Under the pieces are notes generated by a model. That model was given only the letters and a program-made list of their open reading frames with translations. It was not told the DNA's origin and made no database searches. From Anaerohabitans sp964387285 (GTDB lineage Bacteria > Zhuqueibacterota > Zhuqueibacteria > Residuimicrobiales > Residuimicrobiaceae): DNA of 64,000 nt. The DNA lies in assembly GCA_964387285.1 (NCBI GenBank), contig CAYLWO010000003.1:102449-166448 (forward strand), read 5' to 3'. This document shows, piece after piece, positions 1 to 9,298 of this stretch (its first letter is position 1; each line of letters starts with the position of its first letter). A program made the position numbers and the translations under genes.

Positions 1-1
1 G

Positions 2-1240
2 GCACGCAAAGGACATACCTATAAATTAAAGTTGGGCGTCAACACGCTCGGCTATACGCAAACCAACGCCCGCTTTCGCAGTCCCTACGACATCCTGTAC
101 ATGAACGACGAGATTTTTGTTTACGATGCCACCAATAAGGATTCGCTGGTCTATCATGAGATGAAATTGGATCTGGCCGGTTCCAACTTTGACTCCAGTG
201 AAACGCTGGGTTATGTGCATCTGACGACGGAGCGCGAAATCATTACCGAGCTTTTCGAAGGGTTGCGCCTGCGTTTCAAATTGCCGGCCTTTTTCCCGGT
301 TCTGGACAGGGACCATACCGGCTGGGTGACCGGCAATTCGCCGATGCGCGTTCTATTAGCGCAACTGCAAAACACCACGGACAATCCGTTTGACCAGAAT
401 TGGCGTTTTTTCCCGTGGAACTATGAAATTGTCTTTACCGATAATCCGGCCTTTTATAAAACACGGAGCAATTTTCTGACAAAAATTCAGGATCAGCATC
501 TGCGTTACCTGAGTACGACCAAAGACGTTCTGCTGAATCAATCGTTCAATTTTTATGTGGTCAACAAATCGTTTGTTGATTCCACCGGCAATTATCCGAT
601 CATGGATCTGATCGTCAACGATATCAACCACAATGGCAAGTTTGACCGGGAGTTTGATTATATTCTGGTCGGCGATGCGGTGCCGGATGCAAGAACCAAG
701 ACCGTTCGCTGGGGCGGAACCATGTTTTCCATCGATTTCATCAATCTGACCAGCGAAAGTCAAATGCCCAAGGCCAACGACGTCTATCGCCTGGATTTCA
801 AACGCGGTTTCCATCACAGTGATTCGCTGATGTTTACCATATCCGGCTTTGGCGACGATCTGGACAGAGAAAAACTGAAATCCGATATGGATCAAATCAA
901 GGTTGTTCCCAATCCTTACGTGGTAACCAACACCATGGAACCGTCTGTGGCGAATTGGGATCGCAACCAGCGACGACAGATCATGTTTACGCATATCCCG
1001 GCGCAATGCACGATCAGAATTTTTACCCTGAGCGGCATACTCGTTGATGAAATCACGGTGAACAATGACGAGAGCGTTAGAAAAAGCGGCTGGGATCTGA
1101 ACTCTACCGCCAATGGCGCCTGTCACTGGGATTTGCGCAGCAAAGAAGGATTGGAAATCGCCGCCGGCTATTATATCTATCATGTCAAATCGACCGTAAC
1201 CGGGGATGAGAAAATCGGCAAATTCGCGGTTATCAAATAA
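2..1240 (+). CDS. C-terminal part of a secreted protein with FlgD-like sorting domain (5' truncated)
   Basis: The reading frame is open to the left edge, so this is the end of a longer protein; the TTG at 32 is not a credible start. The visible 400 or so residues are beta-rich. They include an acidic Asn/Asp-rich segment (NDINHNGKFD, near base 615) that resembles an EF-hand/dockerin-type calcium loop. The last 95 residues begin at VVPNPYV and continue through a FRI-type beta sandwich ending in YYIYHVKST...GKFAVIK. This is the FlgD-like/type IX-sorting type of C-terminal domain common in FCB-group secreted proteins. Inference: an exported or surface-bound protein. The catalytic part, if any, lies outside the window. 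A strong terminator hairpin follows the stop codon. Confidence 0.8.
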   Translation, partial: ARKGHTYKLKLGVNTLGYTQTNARFRSPYDILYMNDEIFVYDATNKDSLVYHEMKLDLAGSNFDSSETLGYVHLTTEREIITELFEGLRLRFKLPAFFPVLDRDHTGWVTGNSPMRVLLAQLQNTTDNPFDQNWRFFPWNYEIVFTDNPAFYKTRSNFLTKIQDQHLRYLSTTKDVLLNQSFNFYVVNKSFVDSTGNYPIMDLIVNDINHNGKFDREFDYILVGDAVPDARTKTVRWGGTMFSIDFINLTSESQMPKANDVYRLDFKRGFHHSDSLMFTISGFGDDLDREKLKSDMDQIKVVPNPYVVTNTMEPSVANWDRNQRRQIMFTHIPAQCTIRIFTLSGILVDEITVNNDESVRKSGWDLNSTANGACHWDLRSKEGLEIAAGYYIYHVKSTVTGDEKIGKFAVIK

Positions 1241-1255
1241 GGGGTCTCATTTTAA

Positions 1256-1300
1256 TGAAAAGGGGATAATGGGTTCCAGCGCCATTATCCCCTTCATTTT
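1256..1300 (+). terminator. Rho-independent-like terminator
   Basis: A perfect 13-base inverted repeat (AAGGGGATAATGG at 1260-1272, CCATTATCCCCTT at 1282-1294) with a 9-base loop is followed by CATTTTAA. It starts 20 bases after the stop of the preceding gene and separates it from the glycan-enzyme genes downstream. Confidence 0.7.
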
Positions 1301-1373
1301 AAGACAACGTCAAAAATGCTATTAGAAGGTTTGTCGTAATCGACTTCAGGAATAAATTATCTCGGAGGAACCT

Positions 1374-3875
1374 GTGCGAGTATTGTTTCTTTTATTAATG
1401 ACCATGATCAGCAGTATTCCGGAATTTTGCATCGCCGGTGAACAGAATAATACAATGGTGCTGCAACAGGGACTGATGTTGAAACTCAAGGGTTCCCGGT
1501 CGGCCGCCTTTCTCAACGACCCGGTGGAAAAAATGCTGGTGCAGGGAACCTGGTCGGCGCCGCATGCCGGCGATCTGCTGTTCGTTAAAAAGGATACGCT
1601 CAAATGGACCCCGATGAGCGCCGATTCAAACGGATGGTTCGCAAATGATGCCTTGCCCGGCAGCTATGTGTATTGCTCGTTGCAATCCGATAAAGAAAAA
1701 ATCATGCTTCTCGAACAAAAAGGAAACGATCTTGTTTACTTGAACGGCGCACTGCGAACCGGCAACCGGTATGGCGTTAAGGATGCCTATGAAGACTGGG
1801 AGCCGAAATTCAATTATTCCATCCTGCCGGTCGATCTGCGCCGGGGCCGCAATGAATTTCTTTTTTATAATACCAGGACCGACCGCATCAAAGCCGTATT
1901 AAAGCCGGTTCAAGCACCGGTTTCCATGCATGGTTTCGACAATACCTTGCCGGATTTTCTGGTCGGCGAAATGATCGATGCCTGGGGCGCTTTGGTGGTG
2001 ATTAATGCGCAGAAAAAAACGCTCTCCGACGCCAGGATGGAGGTGCGCATCTCCGGCGATGTCGCGGTCGACACGCCTCTGCCTCTCATCCAGGCGATGA
2101 CGGTGCGCAAGGTGGGATTCCGGCTGAAGGGCCAGCCAAGGCCTGAATCCGGCAAGGTGCAGGTCGATGTTCGCCTTTTCAGCAAAACCGGCGAAATGCT
2201 CGATCACAAAACGGTAGAGCTCGATGCAAAGCAATCCGATCAGACCCACAAACGCACTTTTGTCAGCAAAATCGACGGCAGTGTGCAATACTATGCGGTG
2301 AATCCTGCCCGCTCTGAGAACAAACAGAAAGAAAAAGCTCTCGTTCTATCTGTACATGGCGCCGGCGTAGAGGCTATCAATCAGGCCAATTCTTACAACG
2401 GCAAAACCTGGGCTTTTATTGTATCGCCCACTAATCGCCGGCCCTTTGGTTTTAACTGGGAAGATTGGGGCCGGATCGACGCCCTGGAGGTTCTTGAATT
2501 GGCGCAAAAAACTCTGCCGATCGATCCGGAACGCATCTATCTAACCGGCCATTCCATGGGCGGTCACGGCGCCTGGCACATCGGCGCCATGCATCCGGAC
2601 CGGTTTGCCGCCATTGGACCCAGCGCCGGCTGGATCAGCTTTTGGTCCTATCGGGTGCGCGATGACCAGGAAACCCCATCACCGATGCAAGAGATGCTTA
2701 CCCGTTCCAGCAAACCCAGCCGGACCACAGAGTTGGCGGAGAATTATAAGCAACTCGGCATCTATATTCTTCACGGCGGCGCTGACGACAATGTCCGGCC
2801 TGATCAGGCGCAGCGCATGGTCGAACATTTAAAGCCGTTTCACCACGATTTTTATCATCATGAAGAACCGGGTCAGGGGCATTGGTGGGACCTCTCCGAC
2901 GAACCCGGCACCGATTGCGTGGACTGGCCGGCCATGTTTGATTTTTTCAGCCGACATTGCCGTCCGGAAAAGGAACGTATCCGCAAGATCGAATTCATCA
3001 CCGCCAATCCGGGCATCTCTGCGCAGAACAACTGGCTGTCCATTGAAGCGCAAATCAAACCCCTGATGTTGAGCAAGGTCGCTGTTCAGGCTGATCCCGG
3101 TCAACGCCGGTTTGTTGGCCATACTGAAAATGTCGCACGCCTCGCATTCGATCTTTCCGTGCTGCCTCAGGATGGACTTGTGCAGATTCATCTCGATGAA
3201 CAGCCATTGAAGGATGTGAGCCGGCCTGAGAAAGGGGAAAAGCTTTTTCTGGAAAAAAGCGGTCAACAATGGAAAATTATTCCACAACCGGATCTTCAGC
3301 AAAAAGGACCGCATCGCAACGGCACGTTTAAAGATGCTTTTAACAACCGCGTCATTTTTGTCTATGGTACCCACGGCGATCAGGGACAGAATGAGTGGGC
3401 TTTCAACAAGGCGCGTTATGATGCCGAGTATTTGTGGTACCAGGGCAACGGCTCGGTGGATGTGCTGGCTGATGACGATTTCGATCCGGCAAAAGAACCG
3501 GATCGCAACGTCGTTATCTATGGAAACAGCCAGACCAATTCTGCCTGGAAGAGTCTGCTCTCCGGCAGTCCGATTCAGGTTTTCAATGCGCAGGTGATGA
3601 TCGGCGATAAAAAAATCAGCGGTAAAAATTTATCCTGTTTGTTTGTTCGACCGCGGCCCAACAGCGTTGTTGCTACGGTGGGCGTCGTCTCCGGAACCGG
3701 AGTCATCGGCATGCGCATGACCAATCGCCGGCCCTATCTGAGCCCGGGCTTTGCTTATCCCGACTTTGTTTTTTCCACTGCCATGCTGGATGAGGGCGAT
3801 AAGGCCGTTCAGGCGGCAGGATTTTTCGGTTTGGACTGGAAGCTGGAGAGCGGCGATGTTGTTTGGCAAAAGTGA
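1374..3875 (+). CDS. Secreted prolyl-oligopeptidase/dienelactone-hydrolase-fold esterase
   Basis: An 833-residue protein with a GTG start preceded by GGAGG at 1364-1368 and an N-terminal signal peptide ending near FCIAG. The alpha/beta-hydrolase domain (about residues 320-515) carries the nucleophile elbow GHSMGG with Ser394, an acid in GGADDNV (Asp471 or Asp472) and His503 in GQGHWWD, so the triad looks complete. An N-terminal beta region of about 300 residues and a C-terminal region of about 310 residues flank it. The latter contains NRVIFVYGTHGD and NVVIYGNSQTN segments that I associate with large bacteroidete and planctomycete esterases of this type. Likely role: periplasmic or extracellular de-esterification of polysaccharides. 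The GH3 gene follows after 4 bases, so the two are probably co-transcribed. Exact substrate unknown. Confidence 0.8.
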   Translation: MRVLFLLLMTMISSIPEFCIAGEQNNTMVLQQGLMLKLKGSRSAAFLNDPVEKMLVQGTWSAPHAGDLLFVKKDTLKWTPMSADSNGWFANDALPGSYVYCSLQSDKEKIMLLEQKGNDLVYLNGALRTGNRYGVKDAYEDWEPKFNYSILPVDLRRGRNEFLFYNTRTDRIKAVLKPVQAPVSMHGFDNTLPDFLVGEMIDAWGALVVINAQKKTLSDARMEVRISGDVAVDTPLPLIQAMTVRKVGFRLKGQPRPESGKVQVDVRLFSKTGEMLDHKTVELDAKQSDQTHKRTFVSKIDGSVQYYAVNPARSENKQKEKALVLSVHGAGVEAINQANSYNGKTWAFIVSPTNRRPFGFNWEDWGRIDALEVLELAQKTLPIDPERIYLTGHSMGGHGAWHIGAMHPDRFAAIGPSAGWISFWSYRVRDDQETPSPMQEMLTRSSKPSRTTELAENYKQLGIYILHGGADDNVRPDQAQRMVEHLKPFHHDFYHHEEPGQGHWWDLSDEPGTDCVDWPAMFDFFSRHCRPEKERIRKIEFITANPGISAQNNWLSIEAQIKPLMLSKVAVQADPGQRRFVGHTENVARLAFDLSVLPQDGLVQIHLDEQPLKDVSRPEKGEKLFLEKSGQQWKIIPQPDLQQKGPHRNGTFKDAFNNRVIFVYGTHGDQGQNEWAFNKARYDAEYLWYQGNGSVDVLADDDFDPAKEPDRNVVIYGNSQTNSAWKSLLSGSPIQVFNAQVMIGDKKISGKNLSCLFVRPRPNSVVATVGVVSGTGVIGMRMTNRRPYLSPGFAYPDFVFSTAMLDEGDKAVQAAGFFGLDWKLESGDVVWQK

Positions 3876-3879
3876 ACCG

Positions 3880-6528
3880 ATGAAAAGTTTTATTTTTTTT
3901 CTGAACCTGCTGCTTCTGGTTTCTCCTCTGGTATCGCAGGACTTGCTTTATCGCAATCCAAGAGCGCCGGTCGAACAGCGCGTCGCTGATCTGCTTTCCA
4001 GAATGACGCTTGAGGAAAAACTCTGGCAATTGTTCATGATCCCCGGCGGACTGGAACCGGACAACAGCAAATATAAAAACGGCATCTTTGGTCTGCAGGT
4101 GGCGACTCGCGGAACCTCATCCGGCGTGTCAGAACAATTGCTGCGCTATGAAGGAAGCAGTACCGCAAGCGCGGTCGCAAATGAGATAAACGCTCTGCAG
4201 CGCTGGTTTGTTCAGGAAACCAGACTGGCTATTCCCATTATCCCTTTCGATGAAGCGTTGCACGGTCTGGTTAGAGACGGCGCAACGGCGTTCCCCCAGG
4301 CTATCGCGCTGGCCGCAACCTGGAATCCGGAACTCGTGCATCAGGTCGCGATGGCCATTGCCAAAGAAACCCGCAGCCGGGGCATCCGACAGGTTCTTTC
4401 CCCGGTTGTCAATATGGCCACCGATGTGCGTTGGGGACGCGTCGAAGAGACCTATGGGGAGGATCCGCTTTTATGCACGGCCATGGCGTTGGCGTTTGTT
4501 ACGGCTTTCGAACAGAACGGCATCATTACCACGCCCAAACATTTTGTCGCTAATGTCGGCGACGGCGGACGCGACAGTTATCCGGTTTATCTCTCAGAAC
4601 GATTGCTTGCGCAGTTGCATTTTCCGCCCTTTAAAGCCTGCTTTCAACAAGGCGGTTCCCGATCCGTGATGACCTCGTACAATTCCCTGAATGGCATGCC
4701 TTGCTCTGCGCAGGATTGGTTGCTAAACCAAAAGCTCAAAAAAGAGTGGGGTTTCGACGGATTTGTCATGGCTGATGCCGGCGCCGTGCCCGGTATGACG
4801 GATCTCCACGGCATCACCCGGAATTACCCCCAATCAGCGACGCTGGCTCTGAACAACGGCTTGGATGTCATTTTTCAAACGGATTACAGTCATTTCAAAC
4901 TGTTATTTGATTCCACTAGTAAAAACATCGATGCCAGGATCATTGATGCGGCTGTCAGCCGTGTGCTCAAGGTCAAGTTTGAACTCGGCTTGTTTGAAAA
5001 TCCTTATTGTGATCCGGCTGAAGCTGATCGTCTGAATGCGCATCCTGCTCACCGGGAGTTGGCGAAAAAAGCTGCATTGGAATCCATTGTCCTGCTTAAA
5101 AACAAAAATCGTCTGCTTCCTTTACAGAAGCATTATGCCAAAATTGCCGTTATCGGCGTTGATGCGCAACAAGCCAGGCTGGGCGGCTACAGTGGCCCGG
5201 GCGTTAACAAGATCAGCATTCTGGACGGCATAAAAAATTGTGTGGACGATAAAACGGTAATTCAATATCATCCGGGATGCGGCAGACAATCGGTCAAATA
5301 TGTAACTGTTCCCAGTAGAAATCTTACCTGTATATCGGATGGTAAAAAACAGGATGGCCTGCGGGCTGACTATTTTGACAACATTGAATTACAGGCGCCG
5401 GCGGCTTTTACCCGAGTTGATCCTGTTATCGATTTCAGCTGGACCTTGTTTTCACCGCGACCGGATAAACTGGAAAGGGATTGGTATTCGGTGCGTTGGT
5501 CCGGCACGCTCCTGGCGCCGCAAACCGGGAAATTTAAAATCGGACTGCAAGGCAATGATGGGTATCGACTCTATATCGATGACCGGTTGTTGATTGACCA
5601 TTGGGAAAAGGTCGGCTATCAAACTCGGCTGGTTGATTTTGATTTTGTGCAGAACCGGGCGTATCGCATCAAGGTCGAATTTTTTGAAGGCCGCGGCAAT
5701 GCGCATCTCAACCTGGTCTGGAATCTAGGCGTCAAGGATGATCATGAGCAAACCATCGCTGAGGCGGTCCAACTCGCTGCCAGCAGTGATCTGGCCATCG
5801 TTGTGCCCGGAATTGAAGAGGGCGAATTCCGGGACCGGGCGTTACTCGGTCTTCCGGGTTATCAGGAGGAACTAATCAAACAGGTGGCTGGTACAGGAAA
5901 ACCGGTGGTGGTCGTATTGGTGGCCGGCAGCGCGGTGACCATGTCGAACTGGCTGGACCAGGCAGATGCGGTTCTGGACGTCTGGTATCCCGGAGAACAA
6001 GGCGGCCATGCGGTTGCGGACGTGCTGTTTGGCCGTTATAATCCGGCCGGACGACTGCCCATCACTTTTCCTCAGCACGAAGCGCAATTGCCGCTTTATT
6101 ATAATCACGCTCCGACCGGACGAGGCGATGACTATGTCAATCTTACCGGCGAGCCGCTGTTTCCGTTTGGCTATGGTTTGAGTTATAGTGAATTTGTTTA
6201 CGCTCGTTTGCAAATCGATTTGCTGAAAGACAGTGTGCGCGTTGCCTGTGATATTGCCAACGCCGGCGGCATGGACGGCGATGAGGTGGTGCAGTTGTAC
6301 ATCAAGGATATGTGCTCTTCAATGGTCCGTCCGGTGATCGAACTCGCTGATTTTAAACGCGTCCATATTAAAGCGGGACAGCGTAGGACTGTTGTCTTTC
6401 GATTGCCTCCGGCTGCCTTCAGCCTTATTGATGAAACTTTATCTCCAATACTGGAAAGGGGAGAATATAAAATTTTGCTGGGCCGTTCCAGCCGGGATAT
6501 CCGTTTGTCGGGTAAAGTTGTTTTATGA
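3880..6528 (+). CDS. GH3 beta-glycosidase with PA14 insert
   Basis: I start at ATG 3880, four bases after the previous stop, because it opens a clean signal peptide (FIFFLNLLLLVSPLVSQ); a start at 3751 would overlap the esterase. The product is 882 residues. The GH3 (alpha/beta)8 domain begins at the RVADLLSRMTLEEKL motif and has the conserved KHF and the nucleophile Asp299 in GFVMADAGA. An alpha/beta sandwich domain follows. It is interrupted by a PA14 domain (about 490-620, YFDNIEL to HLNLVWNLG) that probably binds sugar near the active site. The protein closes with a fibronectin-III-like domain (VACDIANAGGMDGDEVVQLY). This architecture is typical of beta-glucosidases and beta-xylosidases that process oligosaccharides. 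Substrate cannot be fixed from sequence. Confidence 0.92.
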   Translation: MKSFIFFLNLLLLVSPLVSQDLLYRNPRAPVEQRVADLLSRMTLEEKLWQLFMIPGGLEPDNSKYKNGIFGLQVATRGTSSGVSEQLLRYEGSSTASAVANEINALQRWFVQETRLAIPIIPFDEALHGLVRDGATAFPQAIALAATWNPELVHQVAMAIAKETRSRGIRQVLSPVVNMATDVRWGRVEETYGEDPLLCTAMALAFVTAFEQNGIITTPKHFVANVGDGGRDSYPVYLSERLLAQLHFPPFKACFQQGGSRSVMTSYNSLNGMPCSAQDWLLNQKLKKEWGFDGFVMADAGAVPGMTDLHGITRNYPQSATLALNNGLDVIFQTDYSHFKLLFDSTSKNIDARIIDAAVSRVLKVKFELGLFENPYCDPAEADRLNAHPAHRELAKKAALESIVLLKNKNRLLPLQKHYAKIAVIGVDAQQARLGGYSGPGVNKISILDGIKNCVDDKTVIQYHPGCGRQSVKYVTVPSRNLTCISDGKKQDGLRADYFDNIELQAPAAFTRVDPVIDFSWTLFSPRPDKLERDWYSVRWSGTLLAPQTGKFKIGLQGNDGYRLYIDDRLLIDHWEKVGYQTRLVDFDFVQNRAYRIKVEFFEGRGNAHLNLVWNLGVKDDHEQTIAEAVQLAASSDLAIVVPGIEEGEFRDRALLGLPGYQEELIKQVAGTGKPVVVVLVAGSAVTMSNWLDQADAVLDVWYPGEQGGHAVADVLFGRYNPAGRLPITFPQHEAQLPLYYNHAPTGRGDDYVNLTGEPLFPFGYGLSYSEFVYARLQIDLLKDSVRVACDIANAGGMDGDEVVQLYIKDMCSSMVRPVIELADFKRVHIKAGQRRTVVFRLPPAAFSLIDETLSPILERGEYKILLGRSSRDIRLSGKVVL

Positions 6529-6546
6529 ATACAACCTCATGGTGTT

Positions 6547-6766
6547 GTGGAACCGGTCAAACGTCGCTCCGCGACGTGAATGATTACATGATATCTGGAA
6601 CCGTGGGTTGAAACCCACGATTACCATCACCTGGCCGCTCCGCGATTAGCGAGTACTGCAAATCCTGTGGAATCCAATGGTCGCGGAGCGACCATTGCCG
6701 GTAGCCGGGCGTTTCAACGCCCGGAAAGGGAAAGCGAGCAGCCACGTCGCGTAGCGACGTATGGAG
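6547..6766 (+). repeat. Palindrome-rich intergenic repeat island (family D)
   Basis: This stretch is a chain of short hairpins: ACGTCGCTCCGCGACGT (6570-6586), CGTGGGTTGAAACCCACG (6602-6619), AATGGTCGCGGAGCGACC with its partner (6676-6696), CCGGGCGTTTCAACGCCCGG (6705-6724) and ACGTCGCGTAGCGACGT (6744-6760). Two arms start with the same GTGGAA lead (6547 and 6667), so it looks like two diverged units. Frames crossing it translate into arginine-rich nonsense, which supports the downstream start at 6790. Confidence 0.75.
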
Positions 6767-6789
6767 AAAAAAATAATGCGGAAAGTAGA

Positions 6790-9036
6790 ATGAATTCAAA
6801 AAATAAAAGTAACTACCTGGTTGCGGTGATTTTTTTCCTTTGTACCGCAATGGTCCATGCGCAAGCTCCCCAATATCCTCCCGGCGTCAGAGGGAGCACA
6901 CATGTGTTTCAGCCGGAGCAAGGGCCTTTTGCAGGAGACACCGGACTGGCGAAAACAACGGGTCATCGGATATCTGTTCAGAGCACATCGGTCGGCGGCT
7001 TGCTTGAATTGGATGCCTACATTCCGGCCAAGAACCATTTAGCTGTCAGGTTTGACCATCTTACACAAACCTTACAGACGCTCATATCTGAACCGGACAG
7101 TCTGTTTTCACAAACCGTGCAATCCGCCATTGCCAAAGCGCCGCGCTGGTTGCAGAATGATCTGCGTCACGTCTTTCGTTATTTGCGATCCGAGTACCAG
7201 GTGAAATGGGCGGACGCCATTTTAGCGGCTCAGGATCCCTATATTGATGAAGTGGCTTTTTGTATCGCACATTTGTCGCCGCAATATTTAATGTCCTCTT
7301 ATGCGTACCCGCAGTTGCTCGCAGACAATGCCAGATTGATATATGAAAATGACGCTTCCTTGTCTTTTGTGCGGGTTGTGGATTACGGTTCTTCACAGAC
7401 CGATCCTGATTATTATTCCACGACGGTGTATCGCAAAGCCAGATATATCGACACCACCGAGGTCACGGTGCCTAAAGAAATTTATTATTGGTATATTGTG
7501 CATCCGAAAATTACCGATGAGATCCCTGCCTACATCAATCCCGATGTGGTAGAGGATAATTACTCGCATCGCAACAATATCACCACGGCCGCTAACGGTT
7601 TTTTTTGGCGTGATTTTTTATTTAATCGCAGCGATGCCGGTTATGCCAGCGTCAAAGACCTGCTTAAAAAATGCCGGGTTGTCTGGAATGCGTTTCCCAG
7701 TCCGCCTAATGCCGCACCCCATGCCATGGAGATGCTCAACCGCTGGATGGGCAGCAGTATGAAGTTTACCTCCAATGAAGAACGACCCCATCAGCCGGTG
7801 CGTATTTATCGCAAGCACATCGGTCGCTGCGGAGAAAACGGCGACCTGCGCGTGGCCATTGCCCGTTCAGCGCTGATTCCTGCGGCCAGCGTCGCATCCT
7901 ATTCCACTGATCATGTCTGGGATGAGTTCTGGGAAGAAAAATGGATTCATTGGGATGATGCCATCAATACTCCTTTCATGTATGTTGATGATTGGAAAAA
8001 ACAATTCGGCACCGTGTTTAAATGGCGCAGCGACGGTTTTCTTTTTCCTGTGACCGAAAGATATGCCAGAGATTATTGCACTTTGCATATTTATGCCGTC
8101 GATGCTCAGGATCGTCCCATTGACGGGGCTCGCGTTATCTTATATACCGCAGGTCTGGACAACACCATGTGGTTTGATACCTACGGCACGACGGATCTGG
8201 ACGGCAAGGTCAGTTTCGTACTCGGCGTCGGCCGCAGTTATTCAGCGCGGATGAGTTGTGATCTGGGCTCAGTGCCGGAAAGCAGCGAACTGATGCTGCA
8301 GGTTGTCTCTGAAACAGAGGATGGCCGGGAGTATCTGGCGGTGATGAGAACCAAGTCGGCCAGGCCCTCTCTGCTTTGGCATGAGCACGCACAGCCGGTT
8401 TTTAGTCAAAATTCTTTTTCTCTGGATATCGATGTGACGATAGAGGATCAGATACTGCGCGGCGCTGATCCGTTCGATGATCTGGATCAGAATGCCTGGC
8501 ATTTTGTCGCACAAAGCAAAGGCAAATGCAACTTTATCGTGATGAATGAATCCGAGTATGACCAATATCTGGCCTGCGGAGAGATCACCGGCTATAATGC
8601 ATTGCAGCGCATCGATTCGTTGGCCAGCAATTTTTCTTTTGACGGTTCATCTGATTTAATCTTTCTCTGGGATAATTCTGCTGCTTTACATACGGCTCAA
8701 CATATAAAAGGCGCATTTAGGCTTTATGCCGCAGCCGATCCGTCTATCCAAAAGGTTTCCATTTTATCGAATTATCCCAATCCCTATCGTCCTGAAAGCG
8801 GCCAGACCAGCATTCAATTCCAATTGCCTGTTAAAGCAAAAACCGAGGTGTCGATTTTTAATATTTTGGGGCAAAAAGTCATTACTTTAATCGATGCAGA
8901 ATTATATGCTGGTTCGCACAAGGTCCTGTGGAATGGCCAGGACCGGAATGACGTCTGGGTCGGCTCGGGCGTGTATTTTGCCCGAGTGCGGACTCTTCAA
9001 GGCGAGTGCAGTCAAAAAATGCTTGTCATTCATTGA
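6790..9036 (+). CDS. Secreted transglutaminase-like protein with FlgD-like C-terminal sorting domain
   Basis: A 748-residue protein. I chose ATG 6790 because it follows GGAAAG by 5 bases and opens a signal peptide (YLVAVIFFLCTAMVHAQ); the upstream extension is translated repeat DNA. The middle of the protein has a transglutaminase-like core with candidate catalytic triad Cys347 (HIGRCGENGD), His375 (STDHVWDEF) and Asp389 (WIHWDDA). It is followed by a carboxypeptidase-regulatory/Ig-like segment (GARVILYTAGLDN). The last 90 residues (NYPNPYRPESG to QKMLVIH) form a FlgD-like sorting domain. Such proteins cleave or cross-link peptides or cell-wall material at the cell surface; the substrate here is unknown. 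It sits alone between two repeat-bearing gaps. Confidence 0.8.
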   Translation: MNSKNKSNYLVAVIFFLCTAMVHAQAPQYPPGVRGSTHVFQPEQGPFAGDTGLAKTTGHRISVQSTSVGGLLELDAYIPAKNHLAVRFDHLTQTLQTLISEPDSLFSQTVQSAIAKAPRWLQNDLRHVFRYLRSEYQVKWADAILAAQDPYIDEVAFCIAHLSPQYLMSSYAYPQLLADNARLIYENDASLSFVRVVDYGSSQTDPDYYSTTVYRKARYIDTTEVTVPKEIYYWYIVHPKITDEIPAYINPDVVEDNYSHRNNITTAANGFFWRDFLFNRSDAGYASVKDLLKKCRVVWNAFPSPPNAAPHAMEMLNRWMGSSMKFTSNEERPHQPVRIYRKHIGRCGENGDLRVAIARSALIPAASVASYSTDHVWDEFWEEKWIHWDDAINTPFMYVDDWKKQFGTVFKWRSDGFLFPVTERYARDYCTLHIYAVDAQDRPIDGARVILYTAGLDNTMWFDTYGTTDLDGKVSFVLGVGRSYSARMSCDLGSVPESSELMLQVVSETEDGREYLAVMRTKSARPSLLWHEHAQPVFSQNSFSLDIDVTIEDQILRGADPFDDLDQNAWHFVAQSKGKCNFIVMNESEYDQYLACGEITGYNALQRIDSLASNFSFDGSSDLIFLWDNSAALHTAQHIKGAFRLYAAADPSIQKVSILSNYPNPYRPESGQTSIQFQLPVKAKTEVSIFNILGQKVITLIDAELYAGSHKVLWNGQDRNDVWVGSGVYFARVRTLQGECSQKMLVIH

Positions 9037-9142
9037 AATACCGTAGTATATTTAATGTACCCCAGAGATTGCCCAAAAAGTAATACAACCGTTTCATTCT
9101 GAGTATCTTATGACATAAATGCCATGATTACCAAAATAACAC

Positions 9143-9238
9143 GAAAACCATGTCATTGCGATCGAAGGAACGGTTGCTGACAAGGTGGCTGTTCTACTCT
9201 GGAGTGAAGCAATTCCTAGTACATCAAAGTGTTATTAG
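9143..9238. repeat. Dispersed repeat, family A, copy 1 (GTCATTGCGA type)
   Basis: The segment starts AAAACCATGTCATTGCGA and runs through GGAGTGAAGCAAT to GTTATTA. It aligns along almost its whole length with a copy at 15588-15685. It lies in the 262-base gap before the PPIase-like lipoprotein gene. Elements with the core GTCATTGCGA...GAAGCAATC are scattered in many environmental bacterial genomes; I know of no settled function. Confidence 0.7.
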
Positions 9239-9298
9239 AAGACCGCTACAGCGATATATGGTAACATATATTTTCGTTTCATTCAGATTGGGAAGAAT

